Shown piece after piece: positions 8,901-15,640 of a stretch of 17,968 nt of DNA. Each line of letters starts with the position of its first letter. Position 1 is the first letter of the stretch. The position numbers and the translations under genes were made by a program. Location: contig JBAYUX010000027.1 of the NCBI GenBank assembly GCA_041674865.1, forward strand, positions 1 to 17,968. The letters are read 5' to 3'. The DNA is from CALREA01 sp041674865 (lineage in GTDB: Bacteria > Patescibacteriota > Gracilibacteria > UBA1369 > UBA12463). Under the pieces are notes generated by a model that was given only the letters and a program-made list of their open reading frames with translations, was not told the origin of the DNA and did no database searches.

Positions 8901-9063
8901 GTAGAAACTTCTTCAGCACCACTTCGCCTCTATTATTTCTGCCTAATTTTGCGTCATCAGCATCGGTATAGGCATTAATATGACAGCTAGGGTCATTCCA
9001 GGCCTTTTTAATGAGGTCTATAACAGTTTGTTCGACGAGTTGATCTTCGGTGAAGGGGTTCAT
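5926..9063 (-). CDS. hsdR: Type I restriction enzyme, R subunit (HsdR)
   Basis: 1045 residues, full length for the family. The N-terminal nuclease is D148 (RRPDVVLF) with ELK (162-164), the PD-(D/E)XK set that cuts DNA. The SF2 translocase motor follows: Walker A TQGSGKS (298-304), VIVTDRVQLDDQ, DEAH (396-399), GFTGTP (421-426), and motif VI-like QTIARANRVAEGKKNGLIVDYIGVF. With HsdM and HsdS it forms the R2M2S complex that translocates and cleaves DNA lacking the host methyl mark. Its ATG overlaps the stop of the upstream AAA/DUF4435 gene by ATGA, giving translational coupling. It is the last gene of the operon. All catalytic motifs look intact. Confidence 0.95.
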   Translation of the reverse strand: MNPFTEDQLVEQTVIDLIKKAWNDPSCHINAYTDADDAKLGRNNRGEVVLKKFLREAVERISPGLLDDAYNQGVAEVMRDRSHLSLVRANFEIYKLLKDGMDVHYTDEDGEKITQRVKFFDFDNPQNNHFLCVTQLWVVGEMYTRRPDVVLFVNGIPLMLLELKASHKSLVDAWKDNIRDYKDTIPKLFWYNMGIIISNGTDSRFGSMTSPFEYFNDWKKVASEDEEPRTDLGGMILGVCDRGRMLDIFENFVLFDESKAEVKKIVPRYFQYYGVNKAFQNVLDRKENKGRLGVFWHTQGSGKSYSMVYLSQKVLRKVPGNFTFVIVTDRVQLDDQAYDNFAYVGAVYGEEVQADSVKNLKILLAQDHRQIFTTIQKFQDIEGAISERDDIIVMTDEAHRTQYDRMAQNMRKALPNASFIGFTGTPLMSEGEGKTRDTFGEYVSVYNFGQSVKDGATVPLYYENRVPRLKNVNVNLEQEIEKVMDFYDLNDEEEEKLESEFSTFYQLVTREDRLNAIARDIVEHFVGRGYDGKAMVVSVDKKTAVRMYVKVRAEWDRYIAKLRMDLSRAVDEREHAKISEELRLHENVDMAVVVSQSQNEIADLEPFDIDMRPIRKRINEGINGVALEDVFKKENSDLKIVFVCAMWLTGFDVPNLSTLYLDKPLKNHTLMQTIARANRVAEGKKNGLIVDYIGVFKNIERALAQYAASGVDDDDIIQDKDELVSELEAMLAQVNEFLTGHGVDIAKLVQAPSQERLILIERYANFLLSSIKTKKAFLNMAVDLQSAYRSVLPDPRAEDFYLRVTAIRVLASRVRDVGTGNIDVTHVQKDLEDLLDKSIQTGEYAIPQHKKVKDLSALDADALHTFFSDLENKNLQTTAMTAELEQKITEMVRRNRSRAKFMDRLQRILQTYNSGAHDIDQLFDDLIDLAKSLNEEEQRSVKEGLNEEELAIFDLLLKDGLNPNEVEKVRTVSRELLEKLKFEKLVLDWREKEPTRAGVKTTILDVLYPKLPDPTYTEADCQEKGLEVYNFVFEHYIDAEHFVGA

Positions 9064-10568
9064 GGAATTTCAGGTAAATAAAGTTTGAAAATTTCGATCA
9101 GCTCTTTTCTCTTTTCGGATAACAAAAAGCTAAGCACTAAATTTTTGTATCCATTCTTTGAAAACTCGAGTTTTCCCTGTATCTCATAAACAAGGCCCTT
9201 ATGTGGGTAAGCTCTTAATATTTCAACTAATTCAGCGTCAATGTCTGGAAGAACTATCGTTACTAGCTGATCTAGCTCAGAAAAAATATCTTTCTTAAAA
9301 TTATCATAATCATCGTTACTCTTTACCGTACCAAATTTTTCACCTAAATGTCGGTGCATTCGATTTTTTGAAGCAGTAAAAGCCACCTTTTCCTTATCCC
9401 TAGTATAAATTTTCCTAATCTCTGCAATAATTTCTTCCTTTTTATCAATCTTTCCCAAATGAGTACAAGTAATTTCAATTACCTCGGGAACAAGAAATAA
9501 ATTTTCAACTTCATTCAAGTCAATACAAAATACTCCATCGGCTTTCAGCGAAGCTAGCTGCTCATTAGTACGAAAATCTTTATCAATAAGCCCATAAACA
9601 TTCTTATCATGAAGATGAGGATGCGCCTTAAGTCCTTTTACTGCCTCTATGACTTTTTCGCAGGAACCACAAGGAATCACTGTAAAATTTTCGTAATACG
9701 CTTGATATATCTGGATATCAAGAGAACCTCGATCTCCTTCTACAAATAAAATTGGCTTTCTACTGCCAAGGATTTCGAGAAAAAGATTTTCAGGTATAAC
9801 CTTATTGGAATCAAGCTCAATCCAATTCCAAATATTATTCTTATAATTTTTTATCCAAAGAAGTTTGCTTGACGATTTAGTAACGGCAAAATCCAAATCA
9901 TGAGTAATATAAATAAAAATACAATCACTTCTCGATTCTTCCAATTTGTTCCACAGTCGAACCATCAACGCTTTATGTAAATGTAGCTCGGGCTCATCAA
10001 TAATCAAAATAGAACTATCTGCTGCTAGTAATATCTGGGAAATTAAGTATAGGCCAACTTTTTCGCCATCGCTCATCTCAATTGCGGAAAACTCAGATGA
10101 ATCATCAGTAACGCGAACTCTATCTCTATCAAGCTTAAGAGGCCGGTACGGAAAAATGAAATTCCACACATCAAGAACCTTTTCTTTAATTGATAAAGGT
10201 AAATTTTCTTGATTAACTACAGTACCTGCCTGGATTGCCTTAATACCGTCCTCATTTCTTCGTGATTCCTGCGCAAATAATGAAATTAGAACCTGCTGGT
10301 AATCATTTTGGGGCTGAATGGAAGGCTGATTCTTATAGTTGTTATTAAGTGTGCTAACTGCGGTCTCATAATCCTGTTTCTGAACAATTTCATTCAGCTG
10401 CAAGTATCGTTGTGATGATATTCTTTTTGATGAGGCATTAAGTTGCTCAATTTTAGACCCCAAGCGCGATTTACCAGCCCCATTGGATCCAATGATTATC
10501 ATACTTTTCTCTACCCCTAGATTAATCTGCGAGCCATCACCAGTATTTGGTATTTGAATATTTTTCAT
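9060..10568 (-). CDS. AAA15/ABC-type ATPase fused to DUF4435 (TOPRIM) domain; PARIS AriAB-like
   Basis: 502 residues. The N-terminal half is an SMC/ABC-like ATPase: Walker A GSNGAGKS (27-34), signature-like SDGEK (166-170), Walker B SSILIIDEPELHLH (D191, E192) and H-loop ITHD (H223). The C-terminal half matches DUF4435, a TOPRIM-type nuclease fold: PILFVEGD (E277), FTVIPCGS, GLIDKD (D329, D331) and NEVEN (E353, E355), so the metal-binding acids are in place. In PARIS, AriA (the ATPase) and AriB (DUF4435 effector) have these two parts, and AriB acts as a toxic nuclease released when phage anti-restriction proteins are sensed. That function here is inference. The gene lies 5 nt after hsdS and overlaps hsdR by 4 nt. 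It is AT-richer than hsdR and hsdM. Alternatives are a generic OLD-like nuclease or a PrrC analogue. Confidence 0.85.
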   Translation of the reverse strand: MKNIQIPNTGDGSQINLGVEKSMIIIGSNGAGKSRLGSKIEQLNASSKRISSQRYLQLNEIVQKQDYETAVSTLNNNYKNQPSIQPQNDYQQVLISLFAQESRRNEDGIKAIQAGTVVNQENLPLSIKEKVLDVWNFIFPYRPLKLDRDRVRVTDDSSEFSAIEMSDGEKVGLYLISQILLAADSSILIIDEPELHLHKALMVRLWNKLEESRSDCIFIYITHDLDFAVTKSSSKLLWIKNYKNNIWNWIELDSNKVIPENLFLEILGSRKPILFVEGDRGSLDIQIYQAYYENFTVIPCGSCEKVIEAVKGLKAHPHLHDKNVYGLIDKDFRTNEQLASLKADGVFCIDLNEVENLFLVPEVIEITCTHLGKIDKKEEIIAEIRKIYTRDKEKVAFTASKNRMHRHLGEKFGTVKSNDDYDNFKKDIFSELDQLVTIVLPDIDAELVEILRAYPHKGLVYEIQGKLEFSKNGYKNLVLSFLLSEKRKELIEIFKLYLPEIP

Positions 10569-10573
10569 AAATA

Positions 10574-11746
10574 TTATTTTAATGCTCTAACCCCAGTGAC
10601 TAGCTGAGAAATTAAAAGGTCTCGCACATTAGACAATGTTAAATTTCTCTCTTGCAGAAAAACCAACAAATCAAAATACTCAGCAGTGAGACTACTAAAT
10701 TCAGCAAGAATTTTTGATTCAGGAATAATTATTTTTACCTCTTTCACCTGTATTGGACTTAAATTCTGCTGAGCTGCCCCATTCGACATAGATTCCATTT
10801 TTTGCTGAAATTCTCGTCGTCGAAACATGGAATAAACAAACTCTCGAGCAGCAGGAATGACCGGATCCAATTTAGCCACACGTTGATTCAAAAGATGATT
10901 ATTTCCATACACAATACAAACGCGACCGACATTGCCCGTTAGCGAAAGCAAAATATCGCCTCGATTTAATAAGCATGGTTTCGGCAAATTCGTAGGGAGA
11001 TCATTTATGAACGAGGTAAAATTTAGAATAAATTCCCCATCCTGAACATTTTTGATAGTTACAATTTTATATTTTCCATCCTCCTGATATGTCGAACTCT
11101 TAAACGAAAAACCTGAAATAATACTTATAAGACTGTAAAGCTCCTGCACCTCCCACCCCTCCGGAATCATTCCATATTCAGTGCCGCTATCGACCATTTC
11201 AACCTTTTCGTGGCCAGGAAAGCGGAAATGTACAAACCACTCAGTATAGAGCCGCTGCGCCATTTCCTCCAGCACCTTGATGCGCTTTTCGTTGTTTTCG
11301 ATCAGGTCGTCGTAGGCGGAGAGTACAGAGGCGATGCGGGATTGGGTTGGGAGATCGGGAAGAGTTATATCTATTTCATCTAAATGATTTCTATTTAGCG
11401 TTGGGACACCTGCTCCTGCGTTAAACTTTTCTAAACCTAGGGTTTTAAGCTTATAGTAAACAAACTTTGGGTGATTACTTTTAAAATCTTTTACCCATAA
11501 GGTCGTGTTGAGTGGCCAGCAGTCTTGATTGATATATAGAACCTCCCCAAGAGCACCGCTCCTTCCAGTAGTCACACAGGGCGCCTTTACCTTAAAGGAA
11601 TTATGATATGCAGTTATGGAAGTTGAAGCAATGATAGGATATTTGCCATATATACGATCCTGTTGGGGCAGGTCAAAACCTCTCTGTAGTTGTACAAAAT
11701 TTTTAAATTTCACTTTCTCCCAAGTTGACCTAGTCTGACCCGACAT
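10574..11746 (-). CDS. hsdS: Type I restriction specificity subunit (HsdS), two target-recognition domains
   Basis: 390 residues in the standard layout. TRD1 is at about 8-135 (WEKVKFKNFVQLQRGFDLPQ ... LNRNHLDEIDITLPDLPTQ). The central conserved helix is at about 136-178 (RIASVLSAYDDLIENNEKR ... EEMAQRLYTEWFVHFRFPG). TRD2 follows (GMIPEGWEVQELYSLISIIS ... NLSPIQVKEVKIIIPE), then the C-terminal helix (LTLSNVRDLLISQLVTG). Two different TRDs predict a bipartite recognition sequence that cannot be read from the protein. The start overlaps the end of the HEPN-like gene by 17 nt. No recombinase or inverted TRD copy is visible, so phase variation is not supported. Confidence 0.93.
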   Translation of the reverse strand: MSGQTRSTWEKVKFKNFVQLQRGFDLPQQDRIYGKYPIIASTSITAYHNSFKVKAPCVTTGRSGALGEVLYINQDCWPLNTTLWVKDFKSNHPKFVYYKLKTLGLEKFNAGAGVPTLNRNHLDEIDITLPDLPTQSRIASVLSAYDDLIENNEKRIKVLEEMAQRLYTEWFVHFRFPGHEKVEMVDSGTEYGMIPEGWEVQELYSLISIISGFSFKSSTYQEDGKYKIVTIKNVQDGEFILNFTSFINDLPTNLPKPCLLNRGDILLSLTGNVGRVCIVYGNNHLLNQRVAKLDPVIPAAREFVYSMFRRREFQQKMESMSNGAAQQNLSPIQVKEVKIIIPESKILAEFSSLTAEYFDLLVFLQERNLTLSNVRDLLISQLVTGVRALK

Positions 11747-12413
11747 CTTTATTGATTTCTAAAAAACTAAAAAATGAGTCAAATCTCTGTGGAATATATT
11801 CCACAATACTCTGCTTAAATATTGACTGAAGAGTGTAAAATACTTCTTCTAAATTTAATATAAGCTTTTCGGACTCAGAAAGATTAACCTCTGGCTCCTT
11901 GTTTGACGGTTGATTATTAGGAGGTGTCCCTCCTTCGGGAAAATGGATCTTATCGCAAGTTTTTCTGTGCATAATTTTCTTCCTAAGATCCCGGAGCTTC
12001 AATATGGACTGCCACTGCTTAGTAAGAAAAAAATCTTCAATACTAATTATATCTACTTTTTTTACACCAATCATACGCCCTGGCACATCTCCATGAACTC
12101 CGTCGCCTTCATGACCAGAAAGAAATCTCACAGCTTTTTCAAATCTTGGCTTTAGTGCTTGCAACTTGTCGATCTCCTGATATGCCGCAGGCTCCAAATA
12201 AAACTCAGATATATTATTAAAAAATGATTCGAGCGTATTTAATGCCATTACGACAGCATTCATTAGAAAAGCTTTTCTTCTTTCGTCATCGTATATATTT
12301 GACTGATGCAAACTAAACTTCACTAAAAACCAAAAATTAATTTCATCAGAACGACGGGTTGTAGCTGTTACTGATTCAGATATTTCTATTTTTTCTGTGA
12401 CTTCCGTCTGCAT
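11730..12413 (-). CDS. HEPN-like protein embedded between hsdM and hsdS (candidate RNase toxin)
   Basis: 227 residues, mostly helical, soluble, with no signal peptide. The helix FLMNAVVMALNTLESFFNNI (about 49-68) and the later RDLRKKIMHRK fit a HEPN domain: R144-x4-H149 is the Rx4-6H motif that forms the RNase site in HEPN toxins. A Pro/Asn-rich linker (160-175) and a C-terminal helix follow. HEPN domains are common in abortive infection, toxin-antitoxin and RM-linked proteins. The gene starts 11 nt after hsdM and overlaps hsdS by 17 nt, so it is co-translated with the methylase complex. DNA is clearly AT-richer than hsdM. The HEPN call rests on motif and helix pattern only; it could be a non-catalytic HEPN or an unrelated helical protein. 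Confidence 0.6.
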   Translation of the reverse strand: MQTEVTEKIEISESVTATTRRSDEINFWFLVKFSLHQSNIYDDERRKAFLMNAVVMALNTLESFFNNISEFYLEPAAYQEIDKLQALKPRFEKAVRFLSGHEGDGVHGDVPGRMIGVKKVDIISIEDFFLTKQWQSILKLRDLRKKIMHRKTCDKIHFPEGGTPPNNQPSNKEPEVNLSESEKLILNLEEVFYTLQSIFKQSIVEYIPQRFDSFFSFLEINKDVGSD

Positions 12414-12424
12414 TTAATATATTT

Positions 12425-14005
12425 TTACATGATACTTTTCCAATCCCCCTGAATCTTTCCTTCCAATACATGCGCTTCGCGAGTGAGCGAAGCGAATTCA
12501 CTCATGAGTTCTTTCATACGAGCTTCGAAATCAACGTCATCCATCTCTTTCTCTACTATTGCAATGTATCCGCTTGGATTAAGAGAGAAATTATTATCTT
12601 TTACAATATCTAATGTGACGGCGCGGCAGCGACCTTTGATGTCTTCGTATGTTTCGTAGCCGTCTTCTTCGCGGTAGCGGCGGACGATACTGGAGAGTTC
12701 GGCGATTTGGGCGTCGGTCCAGGTGTTGTGGGCGCGGTCGATTTCGGTGTAGAGGTCTTGGGCGTTAATGAAGAGGATCTTGTTTTGGCGAGGAGTTCCT
12801 ACTTTTCGCCTGTCAAAGAACCAGAGGGTGCAAGAAAGTGTTGCGTTGAGGAACATGTTGGTTCCGACGGAGACGATGACGTCAACAATTCCAGATTCGA
12901 TGAGTTGCTGACGAATCTTCTTCTCTTCATTGCCGGCATCACTCGCACTATTTGCCATGACAAATCCTGCACGGCCCTGAGGAGAGAGGGCGCTGGCAAA
13001 CATTTGGAGCCAAAGGTAGTTGGCGTTAGTGATCTCGCCTTTTTGGGTGACGGGGAGACCGAGGTTGTATCGTGGGTCGCCCTTGATGCGAGCAGGGTCG
13101 ATGATGAGCTGGCCATTTTTGTCTTTACCTTTCACATTGAATGGAGGATTGGCGAGGACGAAGTCGAATTTACCAATACTGCTGTGAATGTCTTCGTAGA
13201 ATGAGTTTGCGAGGGCGATTTTTCCAGAGAGGCCGTGAATGGCGAGGTTCATTTTTGCGATGCGGACATTCGTTTCTCCTTTTTCTTGGCCACAGATGGC
13301 TACCTCTTCCATAACTTGCTTGTTGCCTTTCACGTGCTGGGCAACGAAGTGAGCGGACTGGACGAACATTCCACCGCTACCACAGGCTGGGTCATAAATT
13401 CTTCCATGGTAGGGCTCGAGAACTTCAACGAGGAGTTTTACAATTGGTTGTGGCGTGAAGAACTCTCCTCCACCCTGACCTTCTGAACGGGCAAACTCAC
13501 CAAGGAAGTATTCGTAGATACTACCGAAGGCGTCGAAGTCTATATCGTCGGGAATTTGATTGAAGGTTTTGAGGAGCGTGATGAGAATTTTACTGTTCTC
13601 GTCGGTTTTTTTGGAGATAGCGGTGTAGTCTTGTGGGAGCACACCAGCGAGTTCACGGTTTTCGGTTTCGATCGTTTTCATCGCCTCGTTGATTGCCTTA
13701 CCGATATTTTCGGATTCAGGAAGACTCATGAGATAGGTATAGGTCGCCTTTTCTGAGATGTAGAGGACGCCTCGGGATATATAGTCGTCGGGAGAAGTTG
13801 GACGAGAACGGGTAGTAGATACTGCGTCGCTCTGGCGTGCTTCTTCGATTTCTTTTTTAGCTCGCATAAATCGAACGTCGGCAAATTTGAGAAAAATTAA
13901 ACCAAGAATCGGCTCAGAAATTTCATTGAGCTTTAGGCTTCCATTAGCACGTAGATGCTCGGCTGCTGCCCAGAGTTTTTCGTGGAGGTGTTTTTGGGAG
14001 GTCAT
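12425..14005 (-). CDS. hsdM: Type I modification methylase (HsdM)
   Basis: 526 residues. The N-terminal helical HsdM_N domain (LHEKLWAAAEHLRANGSLK ... LGLIFLKFAD) is followed by an N6-adenine methyltransferase: G.FFTPQPIVKLLVE, SAM motif I YDPACGSGGMFVQS (205-212 core) and catalytic motif IV NPPF (286-289). The C-terminal part with RRYREEDGYETYEDIKGRC and NNFSLNPSGYI is typical. It methylates adenine in the host recognition site and forms the M2S core with HsdS. First gene of the five-gene operon. Third codon positions in its middle and end are strongly C-rich, unlike the next three genes. Confidence 0.96.
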   Translation of the reverse strand: MTSQKHLHEKLWAAAEHLRANGSLKLNEISEPILGLIFLKFADVRFMRAKKEIEEARQSDAVSTTRSRPTSPDDYISRGVLYISEKATYTYLMSLPESENIGKAINEAMKTIETENRELAGVLPQDYTAISKKTDENSKILITLLKTFNQIPDDIDFDAFGSIYEYFLGEFARSEGQGGGEFFTPQPIVKLLVEVLEPYHGRIYDPACGSGGMFVQSAHFVAQHVKGNKQVMEEVAICGQEKGETNVRIAKMNLAIHGLSGKIALANSFYEDIHSSIGKFDFVLANPPFNVKGKDKNGQLIIDPARIKGDPRYNLGLPVTQKGEITNANYLWLQMFASALSPQGRAGFVMANSASDAGNEEKKIRQQLIESGIVDVIVSVGTNMFLNATLSCTLWFFDRRKVGTPRQNKILFINAQDLYTEIDRAHNTWTDAQIAELSSIVRRYREEDGYETYEDIKGRCRAVTLDIVKDNNFSLNPSGYIAIVEKEMDDVDFEARMKELMSEFASLTREAHVLEGKIQGDWKSIM

Positions 14006-14048
14006 GGAGTGTAGAGACTTTAGGTTTGCCGAAAATTCAGCTAAGCGG

Positions 14049-14077
14049 AGTATAGCTTATTGGTGGGGCATGCTCCA
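14049..14077 (-). promoter_or_regulatory. Possible promoter of the hsdM operon
   Basis: On the minus strand, TATACT (14049-14054) with a 17-nt spacer to a weak -35 TGGAGC (14072-14077). The predicted leader is about 37 nt, with no clear Shine-Dalgarno before ATG 14005. The -35 is poor, so this is tentative. Confidence 0.4.
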
Positions 14078-14118
14078 GTAGAACAAATTGGAACAAGGAT
14101 TGAGCTTTTCTTAAATTC

Positions 14119-14143
14119 AAAAAAATGGCTTATGTAAGCCATT
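14119..14143 (-). terminator. Hairpin terminator on the minus strand, upstream of hsdM
   Basis: Perfect 9-bp arms AATGGCTTA (14124-14132) and TAAGCCATT (14135-14143) with a 2-nt loop. Read on the minus strand, the hairpin runs into a T tract (A run at 14119-14125 on the plus strand). It would stop transcription coming leftward from the Fic region before it reaches the hsdM promoter. Confidence 0.6.
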
Positions 14144-14160
14144 AAATATCTATTTTTTCT

Positions 14161-14223
14161 ATTCAGCAGTTACGCTGCTGCTTCCGTTGAGATGCTGTTG
14201 TAGCAGCAGCGTAACTGCTGAAT
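14161..14223. repeat. 63-nt hairpin element with 21-bp perfect inverted repeat
   Basis: Bases 14161-14181 are the exact reverse complement of 14203-14223; the 21-nt loop is 14182-14202. The arms are rich in GCAG/CTGC, while flanks are AT-rich (TTTTTTCT before, TATATATT after). There is no T tract on either side and no target-site duplication that I can see. It could be a small non-autonomous element (REP/MITE-like), a recombination or protein-binding site, or a strong RNA hairpin. Confidence 0.8.
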
Positions 14224-14366
14224 TATATATTGTCAATAATAGCACCGTTATAATCGGGGCCAATAATAATTTTGAGAGCCAGGATGTGGGAGATTTGCTG
14301 GACATCATAAGGATGTTACTTGGTGATATGATACCGAAAAGGCGCAGAAGAATCAATAAAAAGTGA
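14224..14366 (+). pseudogene. Coding-like remnant without a start codon
   Basis: A plus-strand frame ending at TGA 14364-14366 reads as a plausible protein end: STVIIGANNNFESQDVG, then DLLDIIRMLLGDMIPKRRRR, then INKK. Amphipathic helix and basic tail look natural, but there is no ATG; in-frame upstream sequence is the hairpin element (Cys/Ser runs), with only a TTG at 14187. It may be the tail of a gene cut by the hairpin element or by deletion, possibly a former partner of the Fic gene. I do not recognise the family. Confidence 0.25.
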
Positions 14367-14382
14367 CTTTTCACTCATTAAA

Positions 14383-14460
14383 AGTTTGTATCTATCTCTT
14401 GACTCAATGTATACAAACCTATATACTTTGTATACATCTTTAGAAAAATAGATACAAACT
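14383..14460 (+). promoter_or_regulatory. Fic promoter inside four symmetric operator half-sites
   Basis: The promoter is TTGACT (14399-14404), a 17-nt spacer and TATACT (14422-14427). Two nested perfect inverted repeats surround it: AGTTTGTATCTAT (14383-14395) with ATAGATACAAACT (14448-14460), and ATGTATACAAA (14407-14417) with TTTGTATACAT (14427-14437). All four share the core TTTGTAT, and the centre of symmetry falls on the -10 at about 14422. The last half-site abuts the ATG. A repressor would cover the whole promoter. The Fic protein's own C-terminal winged-helix-like region is the obvious candidate. Confidence 0.8.
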
Positions 14461-15612
14461 ATGGAGAATATAAAAATGGGAATATATAGGCAGCAGAAGG
14501 AAGGATTTAAGGCATTTATACCAAATGCATTCCCACCGAAGGATGAAATTAGCTTTGGATCAGAAATTTTAAAGAAGAATGATCGAGCGACAAGGCTACT
14601 TGGGAAGCTCGATGGAATCACCAAGCTTTTACCGGATGCCGATTTCTTCTTATTAATGTATCTGAGAAAGGATGCTGCATCTTCAAGTCAGATCGAGGGA
14701 ACACAGGCAACAATGATTGATGCAATCGAGGCAGAGGCAAAGATCAATACAGCCGTACCTGCGGATGTTGATGATATTTTGCACTACATTAACGCGCTGA
14801 ACTACGGAATGAAGCGCGTTACCGCGGATGACTTTCCTATATCCCTTCGATTCATTAAAGAGCTACACAAGAAGCTCATGGATCATGCGCGAGCCACCCA
14901 TTTTTCTGACCCTGGTGAATTTCGTAAAAGTCAGAACTGGATTGGCGGGACACGTCCAGGCAATGCCAGTTTCGTACCACCACCTGTTCATGAAATGCAC
15001 GAGTCACTCACGGATCTCGAAAAATTTATGCACGCAAGTGATTCGACACTTACCCTTATTAAAGCGGCCCTTATCCATGCACAATTCGAGACTATCCACC
15101 CTTTTCTTGATGGCAATGGACGAACAGGCAGAATGCTTATCACCTTTTACTTATGGAAAGAAGAGTTTTTGGAAAAGCCTGTTTTGTTTCTCTCATCGTT
15201 TTTCAAAAAACACCAGAAGCTATATTACGAAAAACTCTCTGGATATAGAGATGGAGGACTTATTGACTGGGTAGATTTTTTTCTGGATGGCGTTATTGAA
15301 ATTGCCAATGAAGCAATTGATATTGTTGGAAAAATTACCATGCTTCGCGAAAAAGACATGGCAAAAATTCAAAAACTTGGAACACGAGCAGCAGAGAGCG
15401 CTGCGCTCATACTTCCTAAATTGTACGGGCAACCAATCGTAAATGTAGCCTTGATCCAACAGTGGACTGGATATACGAGAGCAGGCGCACAGCATGTAAT
15501 TGATCGGTTCATTGATATTAATATTCTTCAACCAAAAGACAAGGATGCAAAATATGGTCAGTCCTATTCATATAGAACATATCTCGATATCTTTCGTGAT
15601 TCGAAGAAATAA
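14461..15612 (+). CDS. Fic-family protein (AMPylase-like) with N-terminal inhibitory helix and C-terminal winged helix
   Basis: 383 residues. The N-terminal Fic_N-like region carries SSSQIEG (74-80), matching the (S/T)xxxE(G/N) inhibitory motif, whose Glu79 would block ATP in class II Fic proteins. The catalytic loop HPFLDGNGRTGR (213-224) is complete, with H213, D218, G219-N219 region and both arginines, so transfer of AMP (or another nucleotide) to a protein hydroxyl is expected. The flap FVPPPVHEM is also present. Residues ~320-375 look like a winged helix (VALIQQWTGYTRAGAQHVIDR), which fits DNA binding and autoregulation. ATG 14476 has GGAG 9 nt upstream and may be the true start. The target is unknown. 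Confidence 0.92.
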   Translation: MENIKMGIYRQQKEGFKAFIPNAFPPKDEISFGSEILKKNDRATRLLGKLDGITKLLPDADFFLLMYLRKDAASSSQIEGTQATMIDAIEAEAKINTAVPADVDDILHYINALNYGMKRVTADDFPISLRFIKELHKKLMDHARATHFSDPGEFRKSQNWIGGTRPGNASFVPPPVHEMHESLTDLEKFMHASDSTLTLIKAALIHAQFETIHPFLDGNGRTGRMLITFYLWKEEFLEKPVLFLSSFFKKHQKLYYEKLSGYRDGGLIDWVDFFLDGVIEIANEAIDIVGKITMLREKDMAKIQKLGTRAAESAALILPKLYGQPIVNVALIQQWTGYTRAGAQHVIDRFIDINILQPKDKDAKYGQSYSYRTYLDIFRDSKK

Positions 15613-15640
15613 GGAGCAATAAATACTAAGCTAATCCTCC

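Noticed and set aside
10574..11746. Phase-variable hsdS
   Set aside because: No inverted or duplicated TRD copies, homopolymer tracts of note, or recombinase gene seen in the window.
12707..13204. 165-aa plus-strand frame inside hsdM
   Set aside because: Shadow of a C-rich coding patch in hsdM; no domain or start signal.
14159..14374. 71-aa minus-strand frame across the hairpin element
   Set aside because: It is antisense to the inverted repeat and to the more protein-like plus frame, has no ribosome site and matches no family.
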